Virus record (IMG/VR): IMGVR_UViG_3300030085_000821
Location: 1-33,718 of that record
Strand: one strand, 5' to 3'
DNA: 33,718 bases
DNA from: a virus
This document shows positions 5,706 through 10,629 of the stretch, piece after piece (positions within the stretch are counted from its first letter, which is position 1; every line of letters begins with the position of its first letter). Below the pieces are notes generated by a model. The model searched no databases and had not been told where the DNA came from. It worked only from the letters and a program-made list of their open reading frames with translations. The position numbers and the translations under genes were made by a program.

Positions 5706-5909
5706 ATGACCTTATCTGAGTATTTAAAAACCAAGAAGATCAGTCAGGCCAAGTTTGCACGGCGCTGCAACATGAGCCGCGCTGCTATCTGCCGGATTGT
5801 AGATGGCAACCGTTATCCATCGGCAGAAACGATGCGCCGTATCTTTCTCGCCACAGAAGGGCAGGTAAAACCCAATGACTTCTTCACCGAAAAAATGTCA
5901 AGACTGTAA
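5706..5909 (+). CDS. XRE/Cro-CI family repressor
   Basis: 67 aa, essentially a single helix-turn-helix domain: MTLSEYLKTKKISQAKFARR (helices 1-2), then NMSRAAICRIVDGNRYPSAE (recognition helix and the usual N-x-x-P turn), ending VKPNDFFTEKMSRL. It is Cro-sized and lacks a LexA/CI cleavage domain. Divergent position from the exonuclease operon and the palindrome between them suggest it controls both. No Shine-Dalgarno precedes the ATG, consistent with leaderless translation. Confidence 0.88.
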   Translation: MTLSEYLKTKKISQAKFARRCNMSRAAICRIVDGNRYPSAETMRRIFLATEGQVKPNDFFTEKMSRL

Positions 5910-6057
5910 CGGCTCTGGCTGGGTGCGTGTAGCGTCTAGCTGGGACGAGGGTGATGTGGTGCCCGACCTTTGCTGGGAGTGTAACGGTAGCGGCAAGCAT
6001 CAAGAGCCCGAAGCGTTTGATGAATGTGATATCGACAAGCAGGGTGCGTTGAAGTGA
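5875..6057 (+). CDS. DnaJ-like zinc-finger peptide
   Basis: 60 aa with two CxxCxGxG-type modules, CQDCNGSGW (about residues 8-16) and CWECNGSGK (about 33-41), the zinc-binding unit of DnaJ central domains. It binds one zinc by inference. It starts inside the end of the repressor gene (overlap 35 bases) and ends in a GTGA overlap with the methyltransferase, so it is coupled to both. Single-repeat DnaJ-like peptides occur widely in phages with no assigned function. Confidence 0.78.
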   Translation: MTSSPKKCQDCNGSGWVRVASSWDEGDVVPDLCWECNGSGKHQEPEAFDECDIDKQGALK

Positions 6058-6965
6058 AACCACTGCGGTTGCTAGACCTTTTTTCTGGCATAGGTGGCTT
6101 TAGCTATGCTGCTGAAAAGCTGGTTGGCGGCTATGAAACAGTTGCCTTTTGCGAGTGTGACGAACACGCACAGAAGGTTTTGCGAAAGCATTGGCCGCGT
6201 ACAGAGATCATTGGGGATATCAGGGAACTTGCAGATGACGCAGATCGATTTAGAGGAATGGTTGACATCATCACAGGTGGATACCCCTGCCAGCCCTTCT
6301 CGCTTGCCGGGGTCAGACGAGGCGATCAAGATGACCGACATCTCTGGCCGGAGATGCTTAGGGTTATCAAAGCTGTGCGGCCCCGCTGGGTCATTGGAGA
6401 AAATGTTGCTGGGCACATCACTTTGGGCCTCGACACGGTGCTATCTGACCTGGAAGCCGCAGGCTACGACAGCCGGTGCTACGTTATACCGGCTGTTGCC
6501 GCAGATGCCCCGCACAGACGAGATCGATGTTGGGTTGTTGGGTACTCCGACAGCAGCTGCGAATCAGATGTCACCTTCAATGAGGAAATGCGGGTGGCAG
6601 GGGCCAAAGATGTGGGCAACACCAGCCGCAGCAGATTGCCAAGGCACAACAGACGGCAGTCAGGGCAAAAGTTTGCGCACAGATGTAAAGATGTGGCCGA
6701 CGCCGGCAGCCAGCGACAACAGAGACAGGGGCCACATGGGCATGCCGTCAATCCAGCGCAGGATGGAGAAGGGCAAGCAACTGAACCTTTCAATGGTGAT
6801 CTCTCAAAAGTCTGGCAGCCTGAACCCGAATTGGGTCGAGTGGCTCATGGGATACCCGGTCGGGTACACCGACTTAAACAACTAGGAAACAGCATTGTGC
6901 CGCAAGTAGCGGCGCGTATTCTTTACGCCATAAGGGAAGCAGATTGTGGGCAAGATGCAGCGTAG
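6054..6965 (+). CDS. DNA (cytosine-5) methyltransferase
   Basis: 303 aa from GTG 6054 (GTGA overlap with the upstream stop). C5-MTase motifs in order: DLFSGIGGF (motif I, residues 8-16), GGYPCQPFS (motif IV, catalytic Cys79), GENVAGH (motif VI, 115-121), PHRRDR (motif VIII, 153-158) and LGNSIVPQ (motif X, 277-284). The region between motifs VIII and X is the target-recognition domain and is low in recognisable structure (QRQQRQGPHGHA). It transfers a methyl group from AdoMet to C5 of cytosine and probably protects phage DNA. The target sequence is unknown. The 3' half is also open in frame +1 with a methyltransferase-like protein sequence (see 6094-6885). It overlaps the next gene by 20 bases. 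Confidence 0.93.
   Translation: MKPLRLLDLFSGIGGFSYAAEKLVGGYETVAFCECDEHAQKVLRKHWPRTEIIGDIRELADDADRFRGMVDIITGGYPCQPFSLAGVRRGDQDDRHLWPEMLRVIKAVRPRWVIGENVAGHITLGLDTVLSDLEAAGYDSRCYVIPAVAADAPHRRDRCWVVGYSDSSCESDVTFNEEMRVAGAKDVGNTSRSRLPRHNRRQSGQKFAHRCKDVADAGSQRQQRQGPHGHAVNPAQDGEGQATEPFNGDLSKVWQPEPELGRVAHGIPGRVHRLKQLGNSIVPQVAARILYAIREADCGQDAA
6094..6885 (+). other. Overlapping +1-frame ORF resembling a second MTase C-terminus
   Basis: This 263-codon open frame (GTG start at 6094) lies entirely within the methyltransferase gene. Its last half reads LTWKPQATTAGATLYRLLP, GLLGTPTAAANQMSPSM, KMWATPAAAD, KMWPTPAASDNRDRG and LNPNWVEWLMGYPVGYTDL. These segments are, from memory, typical of the C-terminal region of many phage cytosine methyltransferases. 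The same DNA in frame 0 gives GRVAHGIPGRVHRLKQLGN, also a typical MTase ending. Possible readings are an overprinted second protein, a frameshift-fused product, or a homology relic left by an ancient frameshift between two MTase classes. I do not call it an established gene. Confidence 0.35.
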
Positions 6966-7332
6966 CAAAGGCTCTGCCTTTGAAAGATGGTGTGTCAACG
7001 AGATCAAGGACCACCTGGGCTATGAGAATGTGCGCAGGAACCTTTCTCAATATCAGGAGAAGGGCGGCGCTGATATCCTGATCCCGCACTGGTCCATCGA
7101 ATGTAAAAGATACGCCACAGGGCCACATGGCGGGGCTGACGCATGGTGGCACCAAGCTGTGAACGCTGCTGGCGACCTTTCTCCGCTACTGATTTACAAG
7201 TATGACCGCCACGATCCGGTGTGCAAGCTGTACCTGCGCCATGTAAACCCTGAGTTTACCGGCACCGATGCAACGGTTCTCGTTTCTCTGCCGACATGGT
7301 TCTACATAGCACGCGAGGCGATCCCATTCTGA
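6946..7332 (+). CDS. Holliday-junction-resolvase-like PD-(D/E)XK nuclease
   Basis: 128 aa; GTG 6946 is chosen because AGGGAAG lies five bases upstream (ATG 6955 is the alternative). The fold markers are KGSAFERWCVNEI (catalytic Glu in the first helix), NLSQYQEKGGADILIP (Asp) and WSIECKRYA (E-x-K), the order seen in Hjc-type and related resolvases and in phage nucleases of this size. A WWHQAVNAAG helix and a core strand PLLIYKYDR follow. It would cut branched DNA during recombination or before packaging. It is the last gene of the repressor operon. Confidence 0.72.
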   Translation: MGKMQRSKGSAFERWCVNEIKDHLGYENVRRNLSQYQEKGGADILIPHWSIECKRYATGPHGGADAWWHQAVNAAGDLSPLLIYKYDRHDPVCKLYLRHVNPEFTGTDATVLVSLPTWFYIAREAIPF

Positions 7333-7508
7333 GGGGCTTGCGCGTCAACGCGATCCATGATATTTCAGGAAATATCTTCTTAGCATTGCTGCGCAGCATC
7401 CGGCGCATTGCCTAGCAAGCGGGGCAATGCAACATGCTTTCCCTTTTATATATATAAAAAAAGGCATTGCTTAGTGCATTGCATAGCATGCTTTGCCGCG
7501 CGGCATTG
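7333..7508. other. Convergent non-coding region with GCATTGC repeats and AT-rich tract
   Basis: No gene is seen in these 176 bases between the resolvase-like gene (plus) and the last minus gene. The region contains five GCATTGC copies and one inverted copy, an inverted repeat at 7405-7430, and a 20-base run of only A and T at 7443-7462. Either transcription termination or an iteron-type replication origin could explain it; both may apply. Confidence 0.6.
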
Positions 7509-7509
7509 C
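7383..7509. repeat. Six GCATTGC repeats (iteron-like)
   Basis: Copies at 7383-7389, 7405-7411, 7464-7470, 7476-7482 and 7503-7509, with an inverted copy GCAATGC at 7424-7430. Further direct copies lie at 7742-7748 and 10102-10108. The copy at 7405 and the one at 7742 share a longer GCATTGCCTAGC. The copies flank the A/T tract at 7443-7462. Confidence 0.65.
7405..7442 (+). terminator. Possible terminator of the repressor/MTase operon
   Basis: Inverted repeat GCATTGCC (7405-7412) and GGCAATGC (7423-7430) with a 10-base loop, followed after a short gap by CTTTCCCTTTTAT. The stem is made of two of the GCATTGC repeats, so its primary role may instead be protein binding. The U-tract is imperfect. 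Confidence 0.4.
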
Positions 7510-7724
7510 TAGAGACGTTGCCAAGAGTTTCGTGCTTGGCCTAGCGCCTCTTTTCTCTGCACCTCTTTGCGGATGATCTTGCCTTCAAGGCTTGTACCCG
7601 GCTGCGGCTTGGCTTGGTATGGTTCTTCCCTGTAAGACCAATCAATTTCGTATCGTGCCATATTGTCAAAGTCACGATCCAGAATGTTTACCCAATCCAT
7701 CCACCTAACGTGATAGCTATTCAT
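7509..7724 (-). CDS. Hypothetical 71-aa protein
   Basis: Started at ATG 7722-7724 (MNSYHVRWMDWVNIL), which overlaps the upstream stop (ATGAATAG) and has AAAGGATCAGAGG in front. It is rich in Trp, Tyr and charged residues (MARYEIDWSYREEPYQ) with a basic helical C-terminal half (GKIIRKEVQRKEALG). No family recognised. It is the last gene of the minus operon; its stop touches the last GCATTGC repeat. Confidence 0.65.
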   Translation of the reverse strand: MNSYHVRWMDWVNILDRDFDNMARYEIDWSYREEPYQAKPQPGTSLEGKIIRKEVQRKEALGQARNSWQRL

Positions 7725-7914
7725 CCTCTGATCCTTTCTCTGCATTGCCTAGCTGCTGCGCTAGGAACATCACACAGGCATCGTGAATAAAGCATAGCCT
7801 GTCCATCTCTTGCTGGTCGATGCTGCCTAGCTCCTTCTCTGCTAATAGATGGCCCAGCTTTAATTCTAGGCCATCCATCAGATAATAAAACATGTCAGGC
7901 CGGTGCTGATCCAT
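7717..7914 (-). CDS. Hypothetical 65-aa helical protein
   Basis: Started at ATG 7912-7914 (MDQHRPDMFYYLMDGLEL) with GGTGG nearby; an in-frame ATG at 7932 would add six residues. Mostly alpha-helical and acidic, with a GHLLAEKELGSIDQQEMDRL segment and a C-terminal helix. Overlaps the 3' end of the upstream gene. No family recognised; a small early protein that may interact with a host factor is only a guess from its position. Confidence 0.6.
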   Translation of the reverse strand: MDQHRPDMFYYLMDGLELKLGHLLAEKELGSIDQQEMDRLCFIHDACVMFLAQQLGNAEKGSEDE

Positions 7915-8104
7915 CGTCCACCACCGAAACATGCGTTTCCTGATCGTATGTGTATTTGTTCAGATACTCGTCGAACACATCGTCGGGTGCCTCCGCGTAG
8001 ATGTACTCCAGCGCTTCGTCGTCGGTCATGTGCGCTGGCACATCGTATTCTGGAAACCATACCTCTTCGCGTGTCACCATCAGCTTCACGGTTCTAGTTT
8101 GCAT
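7895..8104 (-). CDS. Hypothetical 69-aa acidic protein
   Basis: Starts MQTRTVKLMVTREEVWFPEY at ATG 8102-8104, preceded by the shared leader CAGAGAAAGGATCA. Contains HMTDDEALEYIYAEAPDDVF, strongly acidic, giving a low predicted pI. Acidic DNA-mimic proteins of this size are often anti-restriction or anti-repressor proteins, but nothing specific is seen. Overlaps the XRE gene upstream by 11 bases. Confidence 0.65.
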   Translation of the reverse strand: MQTRTVKLMVTREEVWFPEYDVPAHMTDDEALEYIYAEAPDDVFDEYLNKYTYDQETHVSVVDDGSAPA

Positions 8105-8276
8105 TGTCCTGATCCTTTCTCTGACATGCTATTAACAAGGCCACAGGCTGCGGCACCTTGCGCCGTCCTGTCTCGTAGTAATAGACGGCCTGTAGACTAA
8201 CGCCGAGGCGCTTTGCCATTGCCGCCTGTGATATTCCCTGGCGTCGCCTTTCGGCTTTGAACTCTTCCGCTGTCAT
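8094..8276 (-). CDS. Small XRE/Cro-like HTH protein
   Basis: 60 aa: MTAEEFKAERRRQGISQAAM opens a canonical XRE helix-turn-helix (AKRLGVSLQAVYYYETGRRK), followed by a short LLIACQRKDQD tail. Preceded by AAAGGGAAC as ribosome-binding site. It lies within the minus operon rather than divergent to its promoter and may act as an anti-repressor or Cro-type regulator. It is a second DNA-binding regulator besides the one at 5706. Confidence 0.82.
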   Translation of the reverse strand: MTAEEFKAERRRQGISQAAMAKRLGVSLQAVYYYETGRRKVPQPVALLIACQRKDQDNAN

Positions 8277-8297
8277 GTTATGTTCCCTTTGCTAGTG

Positions 8298-8333
8298 AAG
8301 GCAGGGGGTTTGCTGATCCTTTCCCCCTGCCTT
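8298..8333. promoter_or_regulatory. 11-bp perfect hairpin with RBS-like loop
   Basis: Plus-strand arms AAGGCAGGGGG (8298-8308) and CCCCCTGCCTT (8323-8333) are perfectly complementary, with a 14-base loop. On the minus transcript the loop carries AAAGGATCAGC, the same sequence used as leader/RBS elsewhere in this operon. It lies between the stop at 8341 and the XRE gene start at 8276. It may be an intra-operon attenuator or processing site, or a protein-binding hairpin. On the plus strand it is followed by TTCTCT. Confidence 0.5.
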
Positions 8334-8340
8334 TTCTCTG

Positions 8341-8529
8341 TCATGTGCTGCACGCTTTGCGCATCTCTGGCAGTTCGTCCAGAATGAAATCCAAACACAT
8401 GGCGTAGACCTTTTCATGCTCTTGCATGTCCTCGTCTGAGACCATCCCGCAACTGTGGTCGCTCTGGTATCCCTCAAGGTAAACGTCAAGCGCGTCTAAG
8501 ATGTGGCTTGTGATCGTGTAGCTTTTCAT
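8341..8529 (-). CDS. Hypothetical 62-aa acidic protein
   Basis: Started at ATG 8527-8529 (MKSYTITSHILDALDVYLEG) because a strong TTGGAGGTGATA precedes it; the longer frame covers the upstream membrane-peptide gene. It is helical and acidic (SDEDMQEHEKVYAMCLDF) and ends PEMRKACST. No family recognised. It begins two bases downstream of the stop of the membrane peptide at 8532. Confidence 0.68.
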   Translation of the reverse strand: MKSYTITSHILDALDVYLEGYQSDHSCGMVSDEDMQEHEKVYAMCLDFILDELPEMRKACST

Positions 8530-8531
8530 TA

Positions 8532-8651
8532 TCACCTCCAAAGTGTCGGTTCTGGGAAAACCAGAACCATCAGGACGCACACAAGCGCCATTGCCAGAAA
8601 AAAGAGAATGGTGGCGAATATCTCGCGCACCCAGAACCACAGGTCGTTCAT
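8532..8651 (-). CDS. 39-aa single-span membrane peptide
   Basis: ATG 8649-8651 with AGGAGGTGCAGCC directly upstream. The sequence is MNDLWFWVREIFAT then a hydrophobic helix (ILFFLAMALVCVLMVLVF) and PEPTLWR. The stop TGA 8532-8534 lies in the ribosome-binding region of the next gene. One transmembrane helix, short cytoplasmic N-terminus. It lies far from the lysis genes, in the early minus operon, so a superinfection-exclusion or host-membrane role is more natural than lysis, but that is inference. Confidence 0.68.
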   Translation of the reverse strand: MNDLWFWVREIFATILFFLAMALVCVLMVLVFPEPTLWR

Positions 8652-8662
8652 GGCTGCACCTC

Positions 8663-9085
8663 CTATGAATGTGCTTCGTGAATGTAAAACTTGCGTTTGC
8701 CTGTCAGCATCCGGCCAACAGCTAAGGCGGCATCCCGCATCGCGGTCTCACCTCTGCCGCCGATGTTCTCTGACAGATCGACACCGGCCAGTTTTATAGC
8801 CACCTCCATTGCCGCAGATGCTTTGCAATATCCATAGCCACCGGCGCTGCCGTGGCCGCTGCCGTACTCGTCAGGGCCGCTGAGCCACGCAAGGCAATAG
8901 ACCTTGCTGCTGCCGCAATAGAAGCGGAACCGCGCCACGCATCCGTGGTCAGGGTGAATAACTGCCATCTCCTTATAGAAGTTATGCTGCACCCGATCCC
9001 GAACCTTGCCGATGCCGTCAGACGGTGACAGGTTCACGTTCTTTGCTTTCAGTGTCGGGAAGTCTCCGGTTTGTTTTGTAAACAT
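8663..9085 (-). CDS. Hypothetical 140-aa protein
   Basis: Starts MFTKQTGDFPTLKAKNVNLS with AAAAGGATCAATC upstream. A beta-rich first half (GCVARFRFYCGSSKVYCLAW) is followed by a glycine/tyrosine segment (GSGHGSAGGYGYCKASAAM) and a helical part (DLSENIGGRGETAMRDAAL), ending GKRKFYIHEAHS. I have an impression of similar proteins in alphaproteobacterial phages but cannot name a family. Its 5' leader is a run of three hairpins (9112-9168). Confidence 0.75.
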   Translation of the reverse strand: MFTKQTGDFPTLKAKNVNLSPSDGIGKVRDRVQHNFYKEMAVIHPDHGCVARFRFYCGSSKVYCLAWLSGPDEYGSGHGSAGGYGYCKASAAMEVAIKLAGVDLSENIGGRGETAMRDAALAVGRMLTGKRKFYIHEAHS

Positions 9086-9111
9086 GATTGATCCTTTTTT
9101 CTCATGGGTTG

Positions 9112-9168
9112 CTGACGGGCCTCGTCAGTAGCGGTCCAACCGCTAGACATAGCGCGACAATGTCGCGC
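9112..9168. repeat. Three consecutive perfect inverted repeats
   Basis: CTGACG/CGTCAG (9112-9128), AGCGGT/ACCGCT (9130-9144) and GCGCGACA/TGTCGCGC (9152-9168) follow each other within 57 bases of non-coding DNA between two minus-strand genes. Loops are 5, 3 and 1 (or 5) bases. In RNA they would form three stacked stem-loops. There is no acceptor stem, so it is not a tRNA. It could be a processing or regulatory structure, or a set of protein sites. Confidence 0.6.
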
Positions 9169-9179
9169 CATGTTTCGGC

Positions 9180-9521
9180 CTACAAGTCAGAGTTAACTCC
9201 AACATATGCAATCGGCATCGCGCCCTCGTCCAGGTCGAGCCACAACTTGTCTAATGCCTCTAAGCATTTTGCAACTCTGCGATAGACAGGCGTGCGGTTC
9301 TGTCCACCGCAAACACAAGGCAGGTCACGAATGTCCGGCACAAGCAGCGGCATCGGACCATGTAGCGACCATCCGTAGTCACTGTTTGCGACGCGGAAAA
9401 CCCATTTGCCTTTGCGTTCACCGTTTTCTACGGCGCTTCGTTGTAGGTCTTTTCGCTGCGGTGTTGATTGAATAACGATCTCAATCCAATCAGCATCTAC
9501 TTCAATTTGATAATTCAGCAC
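9180..9521 (-). CDS. Hypothetical 113-aa protein
   Basis: GTG 9519-9521 is used as start (MLNYQIEVDADWIEIVIQST) because the shared leader CAGAGAAAGGATCA lies at correct spacing. It is a mixed alpha/beta protein; a middle segment GKWVFRVANSDYGWSLHGP and a single CVCGG are visible, and the C-terminus is ALDKLWLDLDEGAMPIAYV. No family recognised. Confidence 0.7.
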   Translation of the reverse strand: MLNYQIEVDADWIEIVIQSTPQRKDLQRSAVENGERKGKWVFRVANSDYGWSLHGPMPLLVPDIRDLPCVCGGQNRTPVYRRVAKCLEALDKLWLDLDEGAMPIAYVGVNSDL

Positions 9522-9541
9522 TGGCTTGATCCTTTCTCTGC

Positions 9542-9871
9542 TTAGTAACTACGCTCTGCGCCGCCTTCTGCACGCCATGTAGCACACTCATCGTAAAACG
9601 CGCGGTCGTCGTGGTATTGCTCATAAGCAATAATAAATTGATCCTCTGCCGCTGTGTGAAGCGATAGAACAAGCGGGAAGGCGGTGGCGGACTCAATGTC
9701 CGAGATGATCACCTCAATGTCTTCCTGAATACAGTTATAGGCCGACACGCGGATTTCCTGGTCCTCACCAAACATCGGGTTGTGCATGTCATGGTAATTG
9801 TCGGCCATGCCGTGCAATGCTTCGATGATGCCTTGCGCTTCGGCTTTGGTTTGAATGGCTGGGATGTTCAT
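9542..9871 (-). CDS. Hypothetical 109-aa acidic protein, first of the minus operon
   Basis: Starts MNIPAIQTKAEAQGIIEALH at ATG 9869-9871 with AAAGGATCAAGGCA upstream. Helical and acidic, with ADNYHDMHNPMFGEDQ and EDIEVIISDIESATAF, ending AEGGAERSY. As the first gene after the control region it should be expressed early. No family recognised. Confidence 0.72.
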   Translation of the reverse strand: MNIPAIQTKAEAQGIIEALHGMADNYHDMHNPMFGEDQEIRVSAYNCIQEDIEVIISDIESATAFPLVLSLHTAAEDQFIIAYEQYHDDRAFYDECATWRAEGGAERSY

Positions 9872-9970
9872 TGCCTTGATCCTTTGTTATTGCTAGTGAT
9901 AAACAACCCTAACATTGGCAGGGGATAGACTGTCAACAAGAAAAATGATATTCGTTGAATATTCTTTGCA

Positions 9971-10090
9971 CAGCACGGCACAGCACATGCGCAGACGCCT
10001 ATATATAGGACAGCACAGACCGGCGCAGCGGATCGGAACACGACGGCAGCGGACGGCTTGGGAGTGTGCCAGCACACGCACAGCACAGAC
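9971..10090. repeat. CAGCAC direct repeats in control region
   Basis: CAGCAC occurs at 9971-9976, 9981-9986, 10011-10016, 10070-10075 and 10081-10086. An 11-base copy ACAGCACAGAC is exact at 10010-10020 and 10080-10090. Spacing is about 10, 30, 59 and 11 bases, so several copies could lie on one face of the helix. They may be activator or repressor sites. Confidence 0.55.
9998..10009. promoter_or_regulatory. 12-bp perfect palindrome CCTATATATAGG
   Basis: Symmetric A/T-core palindrome between CAGCAC repeats. Its TATATA core could serve as a -10-like element on either strand or as a dimeric protein site. No matching -35 is evident. Confidence 0.4.
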
Positions 10091-10239
10091 AGTGACGCGC
10101 AGCATTGCCGGTGCAGCATTGTCAGCGCCGCACGGCAGCGACCCGGCGGGGGGCCAAAACAAAGGCATCGCCCCCGCGACGCGCGGCCACGGTTTATGTG
10201 TGTTAATTGCCCCATACCCACACACAGCCAGGAGGAAAC

Positions 10240-10629
10240 ATGGCTAGGCTAACGCAGAGCAAGGCAGAGAGCGTTGCTGATTTAGTGATGCAAGGTCATA
10301 GCCTTGTCAGTGCATGCAAAGAGGCGCGGATCAGTAGGTCAGTGCTGTATAAGAAGATGGGGGAGGATGCTGAGTTAAGTAATCTTATTCGCACGGCGCA
10401 GCAGCAGAGTGCGGAGAAGGCATTGGAGGATGTCGAGGTTATGTATCAGGCTCAGCTAGAAGGTAAGAAGAAGTATGATCCTAATGTTTTGAGAGACTAT
10501 GCCCTTCATGTGCGGTGGAAGGTGGGCAAGGTGATGCCGGATCAGTACGGTGATGTGAAGAACCGTGCTGGTGTAGAGGTAAGTGACGGCACGGTGCGTA
10601 TCGTTTGGGAGAGCGATAGTGCAAGTTAA
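10240..10629 (+). CDS. terS: Terminase small subunit
   Basis: 129 aa from ATG 10240 (MARLTQSKAESVADLVMQGH), preceded by CAGGAGGAAAC. The N-terminal helix-turn-helix (VSACKEARISRSVLYKKMG) is typical of DNA-recognising small terminases, followed by a helical oligomerisation region and a C-terminal VSDGTVRIVWESDS strand. It recognises the packaging site, which in many phages lies in or near this gene. It overlaps the large subunit by 11 bases. Confidence 0.82.
   Translation: MARLTQSKAESVADLVMQGHSLVSACKEARISRSVLYKKMGEDAELSNLIRTAQQQSAEKALEDVEVMYQAQLEGKKKYDPNVLRDYALHVRWKVGKVMPDQYGDVKNRAGVEVSDGTVRIVWESDSAS

Larger units (their letters stand above)
9872..10239. promoter_or_regulatory. Divergent control region between early minus and late plus operons
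   Basis: 368 bases with no credible gene. It contains, in order, a TTGACA box on the minus strand (9936-9931), the inverted repeat ATATTC-GTT-GAATAT around 9948-9962, five CAGCAC repeats, the perfect palindrome CCTATATATAGG (9998-10009), and a GC-rich stretch up to a strong GGAGGA ribosome-binding site for the small terminase. Both the early minus operon and the late plus operon must start here. No convincing -10 box for either was found. Confidence 0.6.

Noticed and set aside
5198-5719. 173-codon plus-strand frame opposite the exonuclease
   Set aside because: Runs through the divergent promoter and repressor start, lacks family features, and the minus-strand exonuclease is supported by motifs and RBS.
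7383-7509. CRISPR array
   Set aside because: Repeats are only 7-12 bases, irregularly spaced and in both orientations.
9112-9168. tRNA cloverleaf
   Set aside because: Three stem-loops resemble a cloverleaf but there is no acceptor stem, no TTC arm sequence and no 7-base anticodon loop.
9893-10247. Open frames of about 110 codons on both strands in the control region
   Set aside because: They are open because of GC-rich repeats; translations are Cys/Arg/His-rich and have no ribosome-binding site. The region reads better as regulatory DNA.
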